A stretch of 64,000 nucleotides of DNA, from positions 29,488,894 through 29,552,893 of the forward strand of contig CM020618.1 in assembly GCA_009829735.1 (NCBI GenBank), given 5' to 3'. This DNA comes from Pyropia yezoensis (lineage: Eukaryota > Rhodophyta > Bangiophyceae > Bangiales > Bangiaceae). Below the pieces are notes generated by a model, which had not been told where the DNA came from, searched no databases, and worked only from the letters and a program-made list of their open reading frames with translations. Shown here piece by piece: positions 1 to 8,249 of this stretch. The translations under genes and the position numbers were made by a program. Each line of letters begins with the position of its first letter. The first letter of the stretch is position 1.

Positions 1-2
1 CG

Positions 3-1409
3 ATGACGAATACTATTCTGAATCAGATTGTGGCGAGTTTGCCAGATGGCCTTAATGTCCAGACCGGATCGGGGCTTTCGAGCCCACAGGCGCAGGGGGA
101 ATCCCTCCTCACGCCTATCTCAGGTCGCCCCGAACAGAGGGCGACACCTGTGACTCCCGACGAGGGAGCCACCCCATACTCGGTGGGGCGTACGCCCTTC
201 ACGGGGGAGTTCCCCCCGGAAACGTCGGCGGCTACACCAAACGCGCCGCGCCGGACTATGGGCACTGAGGGTGAGCTTACCCCAGTGCCACAGCGGCTGT
301 TCCCTCAACGTGAGGTGCCGCCCAAGATCCAGGTAGCCAACCTGGTCTACCAAAGGATCTTTGACTGTGAGACCTACGCCCTCCACAACAAGTCGGTGGC
401 GTATGGTCCTGACCAGGCCGGAGCCATGGGCCGTGCCAAGAAGAATGCACTTCACTCTTTTGGGCACAAAGCGGAGTGGGATGGAGCTCCCCCCCTCCGT
501 GTCTTTGAGCTTCTACGTCGTTTCACAAAAGCCTGTGACGACAATGCCATAAGTGAGGGCATGGCTTTCTATATGCTACAGGAGTTCACGAAGGGCGACC
601 TGCGGACAGAACTTATGTCCGTCATGCCCAGCTCCTCAAGGGGAGGCGCTGGTGAGGTGACGTTCTATTTGGTGCTCGTCAACTGGTTGTTGAGAGCCAT
701 GGTGGATGAAGCAGCGTTGGATTCTCAAGTTGAGGAGTTTACGCAAGCTCATCAGGAAGAGGCGGAGGAAGAGTTGTCCTTTGCGGAGCGAGTTCATAAG
801 CTCAACAATCTTTGTGGGTTTCTTCATCCACAAGCTGTGGTGAAGAGTCGGTTTGTGGAGAGACTCCATTGGTCATTCCGGATGGAGACCCGGGAGCATA
901 ACACTGCCCGGGCGACCCTGGCCGAGTTGGCTAGGTTCGCTTTCCGCAAAGGTGAGGTCTACCGCAAGTTGCGGGATGAGCAACGCCAGGAGCGTCAGGC
1001 CGGGTTGGCCAAGGAACGTGAGGAGGCGCGCCAGGCCAGAGAGTTGAGAGAGGCACGCCGAATCCGCAAGGAAAGGGTGGTAGCTGCCGTGGGAACTTCC
1101 CAGGGTATCTCTTCGTCTTCCCCAGTTGGGAAGACCCCTCCGGGAACTGACAATCGGTGTTGGAACTGCAACTCCGATGGACACTGGGCATGTGATTGCC
1201 CCAAGTTGAGTGAACGCATCCAACAACTTGTTAGGAATGCGAGTAAGAGGTCGGCTACGAACGAAGTACGTTCACGCCGCGAGGGTGGGTCCCGACCGGT
1301 AGTGGCGGTCACCACACCCTCGGCGGAGGGGGCGGACACGTCGTCCTCGGACTCGTCGTCTTCTCCTTCGTCCTCAGATTTGGACGCCAAGTCGGCGGGA
1401 AACGAATGA
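3..1409 (+). CDS. Gag polyprotein of element A
   Basis: 468 residues from the ATG at position 3; this is the first in-frame ATG visible, and the upstream sequence is outside the window. The N-terminal ~100 residues are Pro/Thr-rich. A capsid-like helical region follows (about 100-330), including a stretch FELLRRFTKACDDN that matches element B (AFLRRFVKACNDN). A charged coiled stretch lies at about 310-355. One CCHC zinc knuckle (C-x2-C-x4-H-x4-C) sits at residues 386-399. The C-terminus is Ser/Asp-rich and ends Gly-Asn-Glu-stop. The protein would assemble virus-like particles and bind element RNA. The stop overlaps the protease ATG (ATGA). Confidence 0.88.
   Translation: MTNTILNQIVASLPDGLNVQTGSGLSSPQAQGESLLTPISGRPEQRATPVTPDEGATPYSVGRTPFTGEFPPETSAATPNAPRRTMGTEGELTPVPQRLFPQREVPPKIQVANLVYQRIFDCETYALHNKSVAYGPDQAGAMGRAKKNALHSFGHKAEWDGAPPLRVFELLRRFTKACDDNAISEGMAFYMLQEFTKGDLRTELMSVMPSSSRGGAGEVTFYLVLVNWLLRAMVDEAALDSQVEEFTQAHQEEAEEELSFAERVHKLNNLCGFLHPQAVVKSRFVERLHWSFRMETREHNTARATLAELARFAFRKGEVYRKLRDEQRQERQAGLAKEREEARQARELREARRIRKERVVAAVGTSQGISSSSPVGKTPPGTDNRCWNCNSDGHWACDCPKLSERIQQLVRNASKRSATNEVRSRREGGSRPVVAVTTPSAEGADTSSSDSSSSPSSSDLDAKSAGNE
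1397..1403 (+). promoter_or_regulatory. Probable -1 ribosomal frameshift heptamer, element A
   Basis: G GGA AAC lies in the correct phase of the gag frame (X XXY YYZ), one codon before the gag stop at 1407-1409. A -1 slip moves ribosomes into the frame that holds the protease. A short stem (GAGCT pairing with AGCTC) can form just downstream, between about 1415 and 1435. The same heptamer at the same distance from the gag stop occurs in elements B and C. GGGAAAC is an established slippery heptamer in other retroelements and RNA viruses. Function here is inferred. Confidence 0.7.
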
Positions 1410-2092
1410 CCGTTGGAGCTGGTCGTCCGAAGCTCACAACGGCAGCCTCGGCCAAGTGGGTCAAGAGGACGAACCAACCGGGCCGGATACTGCGACGACC
1501 TAAGGGAGTCCGCCCACCTCGGGTAGGACTCCCCAAGAACGTAAGCCCACGTCGGGTCATCGCGGTGCTGACGGGTGAGAGCTTCCAGGTGGCTGGACGG
1601 GTGCAACTTGCCCCCGGCCGCGCCTGTTGTGCCCGTATCGTACTTGATACCGGGTCAGGAGCCTCCTTGATACGTAAGTCGCTATTACCAAAGGAGATGA
1701 AGCTCCAACGTTGGAGGTCTAAAGCTGACCACCTGATCGGTATCAATGGTGGGGTACTTCCCATCGTTGGTGCCGTGACCCTACCAACTAGGTTGGGAAC
1801 CCATGAGGTCGACGTGATTTATGGAGTAGTTGAGAATATATCGGTACCCCTGCTTCTGGGTACCCCTTATGTTGTAACTCAAGTGCCTTTGATTTGTGGC
1901 CCTGAGTACTGGGTCAAGTTGATGAATGGGGAAACCATCCCCATCCTTGGTAAGGGAAAGTCTGTGGCTCCTGTGACAGTCTCACAGTCGAAGCCTGTTT
2001 GCTCTGTGAGGGAAGGGTTTACTGCTACCCTGCGTTTAGCTCATAAAGTCGTTGCCCCCCAACTCGGTGGCGCACGTCGACGTTGTAACTGA
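1406..2092 (+). CDS. Retropepsin-type aspartic protease region of element A
   Basis: 228 residues in the -1 frame relative to gag. The active-site signature DTGSGAS is at residues 81-87, with the hydrophobic ILGT/LLGTPYV-type segment about 55 residues later, as in Ty3 proteases. The ATG at 1406 overlaps the gag stop, but the conserved slippery site suggests normal expression as a gag-pro fusion. The frame closes at 2090-2092, while the sequence homologous to the element C protease-RT spacer continues in the frame of the next ORF. This ORF's C-terminus is therefore probably a product of a one-base shift in the C6 run near 2058-2063. Confidence 0.8.
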   Translation: MTVGAGRPKLTTAASAKWVKRTNQPGRILRRPKGVRPPRVGLPKNVSPRRVIAVLTGESFQVAGRVQLAPGRACCARIVLDTGSGASLIRKSLLPKEMKLQRWRSKADHLIGINGGVLPIVGAVTLPTRLGTHEVDVIYGVVENISVPLLLGTPYVVTQVPLICGPEYWVKLMNGETIPILGKGKSVAPVTVSQSKPVCSVREGFTATLRLAHKVVAPQLGGARRRCN

Positions 2093-5000
2093 TTATACGG
2101 GGAACAGTTTGGTGCACCCTCACCCCCGTCTTGCTCGCAATCACCAAGTGCATGTTGCCCTTGGCACGATGGACTCCAAAGCCGGAGTCCCGTGGAGGAT
2201 CCTGGTTATGAACCTGAGCTCGTCGCCCCAGTACTTCAAGTCGGGAGCCAAGTTCGGCTATATCGACCAACATGAGGGACCGGTAGTAGCGGTCACCCTC
2301 AACGCGGGCGCGAGTTGCAACCCGAAGTTCGGAAAGGAGAAGCACCAAGCCAAGTCGGCCGCCTCTCCTCGGCCCCATGTGAACATGGAGGGTGTTCCAC
2401 CCCGGTTGAGGGTTCAAGTTGAATGCCTCTTGGACCAATATCACAAGTTGTGGGATGGTCAATTGGGACTCATGAGAGCCACCCAACAACGGATCGAGTT
2501 GAAGCCCGGTGCACCCCCTATACGCCAACAACCGTATAGGGGAGGACCCCGTTCAAGGGCCCTCGTCAAGGAGCAAGTTGCTCGCATGGAGGCCCTCGAT
2601 GTGATCGAGGCCAGTAACGCCGAGTGGGCGAGTCCGGTGGTTATCGTCCCCAAAGTTGATGGGACCCCACGGTTCTGTATCGACTACCGTAAGCTCAACG
2701 AGAGCACGGTGAAGGACAGTTATCCCCTACCTAGGATGGACGACTGTCTGGACTCTCTGGGGGAGGCAAACGTGTTCTCTACCCTGGACTGTAACGCGGG
2801 GTACTGGCAAATTCCCATTGCCCCGGAGGACAGGCATAAAACTACCTTTACCTGTCACTGTGGTACCTACCAGTGCAAGCGCCTACCGTTTGGACTGTGT
2901 AACGCGCCGGCAACTTTCCAGCGCGCTATGGACATGATTCTGGCCGGAGTACAGTGGCAGATCTGTCTCGTGTACCTAGACGATATCACTGTGTTCTCCC
3001 GAAGTCCGGAGGAACACATCGGCCATCTTGGCCAGGTGTTCAAGCTACTTGCTGACGCCGGTGTGTCACTGAGGGCGAGTAAGTGCCACCTCTTCACTCA
3101 AGAGGTGGAGTACTTGGGACATGTTGTCCGTCCGGGGCGTCTCAGTGTCAACGAGAAGAACTTGAGGGCCATCCGTAAGGCTCAATACCCCTGGACCCAG
3201 ACCCAGATGAGGAGCTTCCTCGGGTTGTGTGACGTGTACCAACGTCTCACCAAGGGCTTCGCCAAGGTGGCGAAGCCATTGAATGAGCTAGTTAGCTCAA
3301 CGCTACCGAAGAACCTGCCTCCCCCAAGTCGGGTGGAGCGAGAATCCTTTCAGACTCTTCGGGACCTTCTGCTGAAGCCCCCTATCCTGGCTATTCCCAG
3401 GTTGGGAGGCCACTACATCCTGGATGTGGACGCTAGCTACGACCAACATGGTTGTGTGTTGCTTCAGCAGCAGCCGGACAAGGAGTACTTGCCGGTGGGA
3501 TACTTCAGTAAGGGGCTGAACTCGGCCGAGAAGAACTATGGAGTCACCGAGTTGGAAGGACTCGCAGTGGTGTGGGCGGTGACGTCACTTCGTCACTACC
3601 TAGAGGGTGAGAAGTTCCTCATCCGCTGTGACCACCGCGCGTTGCAGTTCATCTTTAAGACGGACTGTACGAACACTCGTCTCAATCGGTGGAGGGTGCG
3701 ACTGGCACCCTTCAACTTTGACATTGAGTACCGACCTGGCAGGCAACATGCCCTTGCCGACGGCCTCTCTCGGGTACCTACCGAGGGGCTGGACACTAAC
3801 CCAGTCGATGAGGACATCCCCATCGTGGGGGTAGTCACGCGCTCGGGTCAGGCGTTGAACCCCGAGGCGCCAGGGAACAAGAAGTACTTGCCCCTGTCCC
3901 TGGACGAGGTGGTGAAGGCCCAGGCCGAGGATCCCTTCTGCAAGTCGCAGAGGGATACACTGAATACAGTGGTGGAGACGCGTTTCTTTCTGGGAGACGA
4001 TGGCCTCCTCATGAGGAGGGGGGTATTCCAAGGGGCTGAACAACTTGTCGTCCCCGCATCCCTCAAGGACAGTATCCTTGAGAGGGAGCACAACGCTCCC
4101 ACGGGTGGACACCTGGGGTCTATTAAACTGTACCAGACCCTGAGGACCAGGTACTACTGGCCGTCCATGGTGGTGGACATCTACAGTTGGGTGGCTGCCT
4201 GCACAAGTTGTGCACAGAACCGTCTGATGGAACGGCGGCCTAGTACGGCTATGCTATTGTTCCCGGCCAAGGAGCCCTTCGCCGCGTTGGCGATGGACAT
4301 CCTTGGGCCACTGCCAGTGACCGAGGAGGGCAGCCAGTACCTCCTGGTCATCTGTGACCGCTTCACGAAACTTACGCGAGCGATCCCACTGGCAGAGATC
4401 ACGGCCATGTCGGTCGTGTCAGCCTTCCTAGATCACTGGGTTGCCGCGTATGGCATCCCGGATAGTACACTATCGGACAATGGACCGCAATTTGCGTCTG
4501 TACTATTTCAGGGAGTGCTGGATATGTTGGGGGTTAAGGCAAACTATGCCACCCCCTACCACCCACAAACTAATGGGCAGGTGGAGCGCTTCAACAAAAC
4601 TATTGTTAGGCAGCTGCGCCACTATGTGAGTGAGCACGTGAAGACGTGGGACCAATACATTTCTATCCTTACTACTGCCTACAATTCGCAGGTTCACTCA
4701 TCTACCGGGGAAGTACCCCTCGCTTTTGTGACCCCCCGTCGTGTGCGGTCTATTGCCGTGCGGCGGTCGCTCCCAACTAGGGAGGATAGTGGCAGTACGC
4801 CTACTCCTACTGAGAGTAAGGCGGAGTTCGCTGCTAGGCTGGAACACCTCATCCCTAAAGTCAGGGCTGAGATGGACAAAGCACAAAAGCGCTACAAGCG
4901 TACCTTTGACAAAAAGGTGCGCAATGCTAAGCATGTCCCCGAACAGGGTGACTGGGTGCTGGTACACTCGCACACCCCAAGTGGGGGTAAGCTGGTATTC

Positions 5001-5387
5001 CAGACGAAGGGACCGTACCAGGTCCTTCGTACTGATGGGCGGCGCTTCACCATCGAAAGTGACGATGGGGTCCGCACAGTGAACGGACAGGACGAGGTCG
5101 AAGTTGCACCACCGCCTGCAAGCGACCCAGCTTGGGCGCGTGCTTTGGAAGCGTGGCGCCTCCCCTCACTGCCTGCGGCCAAACAGGGCCCGCAGGAGTA
5201 CGTGTTCGATAAGTTCATCGACCACGGATGGGATGAAGACACTGACCGCCTCATGTTGAGGGTGCGTTGGTTTGGCTACAAAGCCAAGGACGATACGTGG
5301 GAGTATGTGGAGGACCTTCCCGCTGATAAGGTCCGGGCGTACTGTGCCCGGAATGAGATAGACCCTAACAGCCCTCCCTCAACATGA
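2052..5387 (+). CDS. Pol polyprotein of element A: RT, RNase H, integrase, chromodomain
   Basis: 1111 residues. The reverse transcriptase spans about residues 165-345, with the catalytic YLDD at 308-311. RNase H begins near 453 (LDVDAS) and includes the DHRAL motif. The integrase has an HHCC zinc domain at about 678-720 and a D,D-35-E core (MDILGPLP near 746, DNGPQF near 810, NGQVERF near 840). A C-terminal chromodomain (about 1045-1100, ending in a W-E-Y-V cluster) would direct insertion to particular chromatin. The order RT-RH-IN-chromo is the chromovirus-type Ty3/gypsy order. The ATG at 2052 is only the first in this frame. By comparison with element C the frame was originally continuous with the protease. 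Confidence 0.93.
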   Translation: MPPNSVAHVDVVTDYTGNSLVHPHPRLARNHQVHVALGTMDSKAGVPWRILVMNLSSSPQYFKSGAKFGYIDQHEGPVVAVTLNAGASCNPKFGKEKHQAKSAASPRPHVNMEGVPPRLRVQVECLLDQYHKLWDGQLGLMRATQQRIELKPGAPPIRQQPYRGGPRSRALVKEQVARMEALDVIEASNAEWASPVVIVPKVDGTPRFCIDYRKLNESTVKDSYPLPRMDDCLDSLGEANVFSTLDCNAGYWQIPIAPEDRHKTTFTCHCGTYQCKRLPFGLCNAPATFQRAMDMILAGVQWQICLVYLDDITVFSRSPEEHIGHLGQVFKLLADAGVSLRASKCHLFTQEVEYLGHVVRPGRLSVNEKNLRAIRKAQYPWTQTQMRSFLGLCDVYQRLTKGFAKVAKPLNELVSSTLPKNLPPPSRVERESFQTLRDLLLKPPILAIPRLGGHYILDVDASYDQHGCVLLQQQPDKEYLPVGYFSKGLNSAEKNYGVTELEGLAVVWAVTSLRHYLEGEKFLIRCDHRALQFIFKTDCTNTRLNRWRVRLAPFNFDIEYRPGRQHALADGLSRVPTEGLDTNPVDEDIPIVGVVTRSGQALNPEAPGNKKYLPLSLDEVVKAQAEDPFCKSQRDTLNTVVETRFFLGDDGLLMRRGVFQGAEQLVVPASLKDSILEREHNAPTGGHLGSIKLYQTLRTRYYWPSMVVDIYSWVAACTSCAQNRLMERRPSTAMLLFPAKEPFAALAMDILGPLPVTEEGSQYLLVICDRFTKLTRAIPLAEITAMSVVSAFLDHWVAAYGIPDSTLSDNGPQFASVLFQGVLDMLGVKANYATPYHPQTNGQVERFNKTIVRQLRHYVSEHVKTWDQYISILTTAYNSQVHSSTGEVPLAFVTPRRVRSIAVRRSLPTREDSGSTPTPTESKAEFAARLEHLIPKVRAEMDKAQKRYKRTFDKKVRNAKHVPEQGDWVLVHSHTPSGGKLVFQTKGPYQVLRTDGRRFTIESDDGVRTVNGQDEVEVAPPPASDPAWARALEAWRLPSLPAAKQGPQEYVFDKFIDHGWDEDTDRLMLRVRWFGYKAKDDTWEYVEDLPADKVRAYCARNEIDPNSPPST

Positions 5388-5498
5388 GGGAAGGCCGAGC
5401 AACGGTGCCAAGAGAGTGCTTCAAGTCGAAGTGGTACGCAGAGTGGCTTTTAACTACAGCCCTAACCCTCACACTCTCACAACAAAGGCAGCTGCCAA

Positions 5499-7442
5499 CT
5501 AGGCACGCATGCTAGGCTCTCCCACTCCACGGCCCTCGCCCTCACGTGGAGGCGAGCGGCGAGACCCACGCCGATAACGGTCTCCACTCGTTGGAAGGGG
5601 CGGCGGCTCCAAGTCGGAACCGTCGCGCCCTTCACGGTCGCGCAAGTGGCGCCGACCGTGGCTATTCTTCTGCCTGGTCTTGCGCGCAAGTTTGCGACGC
5701 AGACGCTGGACAGACTCCGTCTCCGACGGGGTAGAGGACTCCGAGACGGAGTACGACAACTCGTCTTCCGACACGGAGGGAGAGCGCCGCGAGCGTCGGC
5801 GACGACGGCGAGGAGGCGAGTATGCCCGGCTCGCGCGACGTTTGCCACGCCCAAGTGGGGCTGGCTGGGGCATAATAGCCCCAATGCGAGCCAACTCGGC
5901 TGTCATAAACTCCGCCACCGACTCGCAACTCGCGATCGCCACTGCAGTACGAACGGGCTCCTCAAGTTGAGGAGTCTCGGAACTTTGGAGGGTTGCGGTC
6001 GACGCGGCCAACCAGGAAATGGTGCGCACCAACGTGGTGATCATCATCTCTGAGGTTAGAGGCGTGGGCGGTAACACCAACTTGGGGTATACCGTCAGGA
6101 GGGTGGCCCCCAAGTTGGGGGACACCGGGGTGGATGACTCCACGGCCACGCTGATCGGGATGTTCCCGTGAGGCTGGAAAGGAACAGGAGGAAGCGGAGG
6201 GGCACGCCGAGGTGGCGGTACCCGGGTATAACTGCGACCCCGACTTGGGCCCCCCGCAGTAGGTTGAGTCATATGGTCATCATATGAGGGCACAGCCATA
6301 ACTATGGGCTTGTCCGGGGGTGGCGCAGTGTGGCGATCCACCCCCGGGGCATACGGGTAGTCCCCGATGCCCAACCCCTCTCGTAGGACCACACGACCGT
6401 CGTCAAGTTCACGAGCGACCCACACGAACTGGCGAAGTGCGCCATCGTCCTTGGGCCCACGAGTGGGGCGGCGCAACTTGTGCTCAATGCTCTCCCACTC
6501 GATAAACTTATGGAGCCGGAGCATCTCCTCAAGTAGAGTGAGTTGTCCTGATGAGCACCCCTCAGCAACTAGCTGAGGGGTGAGCCGTTCCAAACCTTGG
6601 ATGAGCCGGAAGGGGAGATGCCAGAGCATCCCCCGCCGCTGAACACAAGACACCCAGGTCGACATGACCTCGAGGAGCCACTGGGTGGCCAACATGGCCC
6701 ACACCAGGTGGTCAGGGCCAGCCGTCAACATGACGGAGCCGAAGTGGTCAAGCAACCGTGGCAGCAACGCCGGGAACCCGTAGGGGACCTCAACTTGAGG
6801 CCACCACTCGGGCTTCTTCGGATAGTACTGCTCCTTGCTGGCAGCAGACTGTTGAGGAAACTCAAGTTGAGCCGAGGTCACCAAGTAGGGACCTCGCCGG
6901 AAGTCCTTCTCCATCCGCACATCAAAGTGATGAGTGTGCGGATCGGCCTCGTGGAGGTACGGGGGGCGAGTTGCCACCGCGTCCCAAGTAAAGGTCGGCA
7001 AGTCGCCGGGACCCGGGATAGTTCCCCCGCGGTCCACCATGGCCTTGGCACGCTGAACGTCCTCAACCTCCTCATCGTCCAGGAAGGCAAACTGGTCCGT
7101 CCTGAAGCCGGCAGGGAACCCGACCCTACGGGGATACTTCTCCCGTAGACGGTCCCATACCCGACCCATCGCTGCGCCAAGTCGGCCACAGCGAAGAACA
7201 GTCAACCGCTCCTCGTACAGAGGCCAAGCGGGGTAAAACCACCGCCCCAAGGCCTCACGCGGGACAACTTGTCCCGCCTCCGGGGGAGACCCCGCCGTCA
7301 ACCCAAAGCCGGGTGACGCGGGAGTCCCATCCCCCGGAGCGATCGCGGAGCCCCCGCCGGAAGTCCCGGCGGGTGCTGCACCGTAGGTGGTGTCCTCCTT
7401 ATGCTCATCGAGAGAGTCCGTCTCCACTCCCGGGGTCGCCAT
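5499..7442 (-). CDS. Opposite-strand ORF (aORF) of element A, function unknown
   Basis: 647 residues if read from the ATG at 7442 (start MATPGVETDS); the frame is open further up to 7613. It lies tail to tail with pol (112 bp apart) and ends about 340 bp inside the 3' LTR. The N-terminus is low-complexity. A structured middle has many Trp/Tyr/Arg residues (segments HFGSV, RRGMLWHL, EEMLRLHKFIEW). The C-terminal ~120 residues are strongly Arg/Ser-rich and could bind nucleic acid. No enzyme motif is seen. Element C carries a similarly placed ORF of similar length with weak but collinear resemblance in the middle (FGSV, RRQGRLFHL, EFESLLAVHDAVNW). Some plant Ty3 elements carry antisense ORFs of unknown function; a relationship is not shown. 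Confidence 0.72.
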   Translation of the reverse strand: MATPGVETDSLDEHKEDTTYGAAPAGTSGGGSAIAPGDGTPASPGFGLTAGSPPEAGQVVPREALGRWFYPAWPLYEERLTVLRCGRLGAAMGRVWDRLREKYPRRVGFPAGFRTDQFAFLDDEEVEDVQRAKAMVDRGGTIPGPGDLPTFTWDAVATRPPYLHEADPHTHHFDVRMEKDFRRGPYLVTSAQLEFPQQSAASKEQYYPKKPEWWPQVEVPYGFPALLPRLLDHFGSVMLTAGPDHLVWAMLATQWLLEVMSTWVSCVQRRGMLWHLPFRLIQGLERLTPQLVAEGCSSGQLTLLEEMLRLHKFIEWESIEHKLRRPTRGPKDDGALRQFVWVARELDDGRVVLREGLGIGDYPYAPGVDRHTAPPPDKPIVMAVPSYDDHMTQPTAGGPSRGRSYTRVPPPRRAPPLPPVPFQPHGNIPISVAVESSTPVSPNLGATLLTVYPKLVLPPTPLTSEMMITTLVRTISWLAASTATLQSSETPQLEEPVRTAVAIASCESVAEFMTAELARIGAIMPQPAPLGRGKRRASRAYSPPRRRRRRSRRSPSVSEDELSYSVSESSTPSETESVQRLRRKLARKTRQKNSHGRRHLRDREGRDGSDLEPPPLPTSGDRYRRGSRRSPPREGEGRGVGEPSMRA

Positions 7443-7767
7443 GGCTCTCCCCAAGTTGGGGAGAGACGCTCTGGCTATCGCGGCACGAGACCCGCCTCGA
7501 GTTGAGGGGGACTCGGATCGTGGGTATACGGGTGGCCTCCCCAGCGTGGGGCGGCCCAGGGGAAGGTGAAGGGGATGTCGTGGTGATGGTGAAGTGCGAA
7601 CCGGGGAGAGCAAGCTGCCGAGTGGGCAAGCTTGAGGAGAGGGGCGGTCAACGTGACCGCCTCCAAATCCGCGTCACGTACTCAAGGGAGGACAGAAAGT
7701 CGCGCCCCCAACGCCAAGATGTGCGTTTACGCACCCCCTCACAGGGCCGACCGGGTCGGTCGGAACT

Positions 7768-7780
7768 GAGGAGAGGGGAG
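7768..7780 (+). other. Polypurine tract of element A
   Basis: GAGGAGAGGGGAG is a pure purine run that ends exactly at the first base of the 3' LTR (TGTGGCA at 7781). This is the expected position and composition for the plus-strand DNA primer of an LTR retrotransposon. Confidence 0.8.
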
Positions 7781-8249
7781 TGTGGCAGTATTGACCCCCA
7801 GGTAGGGGGGCAACACGTGCCATGCAAGGGGCGGCAGGCCACTAGCCTGATCCGTTTCTCCCCCTGCATTTGGATCCATATTCCCTAAGTTTGGGATAGT
7901 TAGCTTAGTAGTAAATCCAACTTGGATTTGAGGGTTTTCTGCATTTATCGTCTTGAATTTTCGTGTGGCCCGGTGGGCAGGTGCTGGGGTGGGAGATTCT
8001 GAGTGGCGAGATTCTGAGGGGACCCTTGGGGGATAAGGGGAGGGACAGCGGGGCTTGGCCCTGCGTCCCCGTCCCGACCAAGAAACTGTTGGACCACACA
8101 CCATCTTCTTGTTTGTCAGTGGGGGGACTGCCCCACAACAGGGATAGAGTGTGTGCGACTTGCACTTCTTCCGGTTCCCCCGACACGGGAGGCAGCCCTT
8201 GTACACCGCCCCAACTTGGGTGCCGTGTGTGCGAGTGGTTTTTGCCACA
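7781..8249 (+). repeat. 3' LTR of element A
   Basis: 469 bp with perfect 7-bp terminal inverted repeats TGTGGCA...TGCCACA. A diverged inverted copy lies at 11260-11730, which defines the same two ends. Element C LTRs end in the closely related TGTAGCA...TGCTACA. After 8249 the sequence is immediately element B integrase coding in reverse orientation. The 5-bp target duplication cannot be tested because the 5' end is outside the window; the right-hand candidate is GGCAG (8250-8254). Confidence 0.85.

Larger units (their letters stand above)
724..7929. repeat. Dispersed perfect palindromes centred on CAAGTTG/CAACTTG in element A
   Basis: About 20 copies of CAAGTTG or its complement occur between 700 and 8250, and many sit at the centre of a longer perfect odd-length palindrome. 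Checked examples: 724-734 (11 bp), 962-974 (13), 1222-1232 (11), 2413-2423 (11), 2442-2452 (11), 2571-2583 (13), 4200-4214 (15), 5958-5974 (17), 6107-6121 (15), 6788-6800 (13), 6861-6871 (11), 7259-7277 (19), 7445-7465 (21), 7913-7929 (17). They lie in gag, pol, the opposite-strand ORF and the LTR. A given 7-mer plus its complement is expected about once in 8 kb. Element C has about one copy. Confidence 0.8.
1..8249 (+). mobile_element. Ty3/gypsy retrotransposon, element A (5' end outside window)
   Basis: A chromodomain-bearing Ty3/gypsy element read on the plus strand: gag (3-1409), protease (1406-2092), pol (2052-5387), an opposite-strand ORF (5499-7442), a purine tract (7768-7780) and a 3' LTR (7781-8249). 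The 5' LTR and primer-binding site lie left of the window. The element is inserted in the integrase reading frame of the older minus-strand element B, whose coding stops abruptly at 8250. Gag and the opposite-strand ORF are open along their length, and pol is broken only by one frame change near 2060, so this is a fairly young copy. Confidence 0.9.

Noticed and set aside
5499-7613. The 5499-7442 ORF as a sense 3' ORF of minus-strand element B
   Set aside because: Element B coding ends at 8250 and the A-family LTR lies between; element C shows the same antisense placement relative to pol, so it belongs to element A.
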